Source: Crossaster papposus
Lineage: Eukaryota; Echinodermata; Asteroidea; Velatida; Solasteridae
Length of the DNA: 64,000 bases
Assembly (NCBI GenBank): GCA_037893245.1
Contig: JBAIAA010000543.1
Span: forward strand, 1,178,001 to 1,242,000
Direction of reading: 5' to 3'
The position numbers and the translations under genes were made by a program. A model generated the notes under the pieces. That model was not told the DNA's origin. It did no database searches and was given only the letters and a program-made list of their open reading frames with translations. Of the stretch, positions 62,163 to 64,000 are shown one piece after another (position 1 is the stretch's first letter; the number at the start of each line of letters is the position of its first letter).

Positions 62163-64000
62163 AGAAATAAACACCTGATGTCGGAACAAGCCCTCGAGTT
62201 AAATATGTAAAGGGAAAGAAGTGTGCATAAGAAATATGTAAAGGGAAAGAAGTGTGCATAAGAAATATGTAAAGGGAAAGAAGTGTGCATAAGAAATATG
62301 TAAAGGGAAAGAAGTGTGCATAAGAAATATGTAAAGGGAAAGAAGTGTGCATAAGAAATAAACACCTGATGTCGGAACAAGCCCTCGAGTTAAATATGTA
62401 AAGGGATAGAAGTGTGCATAAGAAATATGTAAAGGGAAAGAAGTGTGCATAAGAAATATGTAAAGGGAAAGAAGTGTGCATAAGAAATAAACACCTGATG
62501 TCGGAACAAGCCCTCGAGTTAAATATGTAAAGGGAAAGAAGTGTGCATAAGAAATAAACACCTGATGTCGGAACAAGCCCTCGAGTTAAATATGTAAAGG
62601 GAAAGAAGTGTGCATAAGAAATAAACACCTGATGTCGGAACAGGCCCTCGAGTTAAATATGTAAAGGGAAAGAAGTGTGCATAAGAAATAAACACCTGAT
62701 GTCGGAACAAGCCCTCGAGTTAAATATGTAAAGGGAAAGAAGTGAGCATAAGAAATAAACACCTGATGTCGGAACAAGCCCTCGAGTTAAATATGTAAAG
62801 GGAAAGAAGTGTGAATAAGAAATATGTAAAGGGAAAGAAGTGTGCATAAGAAATATGTAAAGGGAAAGAAGTGTGCATAAGAAATATGTAAAGGGAAAGA
62901 AGTGTGCATAAGAAATATGTAAAGGGAAAGAAGTGTGCATAAGAAATATGTAAAGGGAAAGAAGTGTGCATAAGAAATATGTAAAGGGAAAGAAGTGTGC
63001 ATAAGAAATATGTAAAGGGAAAGAAGTGTGCATAAGAAATAAACACCTGATGTCGGAACAAGCCCTCGAGTTAAATATGTAAAGGGAAAGAAGTGTGCAT
63101 AAGAAATAAACACCTGATGTCGGAACAAGCCCTCGAGTTAAATATGTAAAGGGAAAGAAGTGTGCATAAGAAATAAACACCTGATGTCGGAACAAGCCCT
63201 CGAGTTAAATATGTAAAGGGAAAGAAGTGTGCATAAGAAATAAACACCTGATGTCGGAACAAGCCCCCGAGTTAAATATGTAAAGGGAAAGAAGTGTGCA
63301 TAAGAAATAAACACCTGATGTCGGAACAAGCCCTCGAGTTAAATATGTAAAGGGAAAGAAGTGTGCATAAGAAATATGTAAAGGGAAAGAAGTGTGCATA
63401 AGAAATATGTAAAGGGAAAGAAGTGTGCATAAGAAATATGTAAAGGGAAAGAAGTGTGCATAAGAAATAAACACCTGATGTCGGAACAAGCCCTCGAGTT
63501 AAATATGTAAAGGGAAAGAAGTGTGCATAAGAAATATGTAAAGGGAAAGAAGTGTGCATAAGAAATATGTAAAGGGAAAGAAGTGTGCATAAGAAATAAA
63601 CACCTGATGTCGGAACAAGCCCTCGAGTTAAATATGTAAAGGGAAAGAAGTGTGCATAAGAAATAAACACCTGATGTCGGAACAAGCCCTCGAGTTAAAT
63701 ATGTAAAGGGAAAGAAGTGTGCATAAGAAATAAACACCTGATGTCGGAACAGGCCCTCGAGTTAAATATGTAAAGGGAAAGAAGTGTGCATAAGAAATGA
63801 ACACCTGATGTCGGAACAAGCCCTCGAGTTAAATATGTAAAGGGAAAGAAGTGTGCATAAGAAATATGTAAAGGGTAAGAAGTGTGCATAAGAAATATGT
63901 AAAGGGAAAGAAGTGTGCATAAGAAATATGTAAAGGGAAAGAAGTGTGCATAAGAAATATGTAAAGGGAAAGAAGTGTGCATAAGAAATATGTAAAGGGA
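62163..64000. repeat. Last 1.8 kb, L-rich and near-canonical
   Basis: Mostly consensus A and B, with clusters of consecutive L at 62.5-62.8, 63.04-63.34 and 63.6-63.85 kb and a run of S between them. Scattered variants: GGGATAG after B (62405), GTGAGCAT (62742), GTGAATAAG (62812), CCCCCGAG (63267), AATGAACACC (63798) and GGGTAAGAAG (63874). ACAGG occurs here in normal 36-bp B units (62642, 63750). The array runs off the end of the window. Confidence 0.85.

Larger units (their letters stand above)
1..64000. repeat. Satellite DNA array, 31-bp and 36-bp units, whole window
   Basis: Every stretch read consists of a 31-bp unit A, alone or followed by a 36-bp unit B, always in the same orientation. 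A has 15 A, 9 G, 6 T and 1 C (32% GC; 24 of 31 bases are purines on the given strand) and contains no CpG. B is 44% GC, with two CpG and one CTCGAG palindrome. Substitutions are scattered and sparse. Indels are rare, and most are the AT insertion at the end of B. No inversion, foreign insertion or unique spacer was seen. Both ends of the window lie within the array, so its true length exceeds 64 kb. Function is unknown; size and structure suggest eukaryotic constitutive heterochromatin (inference). Confidence 0.97.

Noticed and set aside
1..64000. Transposon-derived or integrated viral sequence as the origin of the array
   Set aside because: No terminal repeats, target-site duplications or coding remnants of any element are visible in either monomer.

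Overview
The whole 64 kb is one uninterrupted satellite DNA array. I see no gene, RNA gene, transposon, CRISPR array or unique sequence anywhere in it. Two building blocks account for every stretch I read: a 31-bp unit (A; starts ATATGTAAAGGG, ends GTGCATAAGAA) and a 36-bp unit (B; starts ATAAACACCTGATG, ends CCCTCGAGTTAA). B is never next to another B; it always follows one A and precedes another. The array is therefore a string of two letters: S (31 bp, A alone) and L (67 bp, A+B; 69 bp when B carries an extra AT). By eye there are roughly 1,500 A and 450-500 B units; this is an extrapolation from sampled stretches, not a count. All units lie head to tail in the same orientation.

Organism: a homogeneous array this long, with higher-order repeats and no coding sequence, is typical of eukaryotic heterochromatin (pericentromeric, subtelomeric, or on a sex or accessory chromosome) and would be extraordinary in a bacterium or archaeon. 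I do not recognise the monomer and cannot name the species.

Layout: 1-966 is the longest run without B (29 S units from 68). 967-1274 is B-dense. 2.1-4.2 kb holds a 1,347-bp-offset duplication. 4.2-8 kb is irregular. 8-10.8 kb is copied at 18.6-21.3 kb, and 19.6-21.85 kb is copied again at 26.0-28.2 kb. 11.5-12.9 kb is a 683-bp duplication. 12.9-18.6 kb is a nest of repeats at 260, 637, 1,114 and 1,143 bp. A train of seven higher-order repeats starts at 28.74 kb (spacings 2,218, 2,218, 1,743, 2,088, 3,466 and 2,123 bp). A B-rich module recurs at 21.8, 37.8, 43.4 and 57.4 kb. 46.9-57.4 kb consists of successive tandem duplications of 3,493, 1,619 and 1,280 bp. 59.5-62.2 kb is a 1,335-bp tandem duplication. 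The end of the window is still inside the array.

Offsets were measured by aligning shared rare variants by position and are exact where quoted. Block edges are approximate, because a run of identical S units cannot be phased by eye. Open reading frames up to 898 codons exist on the minus strand, but they are a by-product of the monomer's base sequence and are not annotated as genes.
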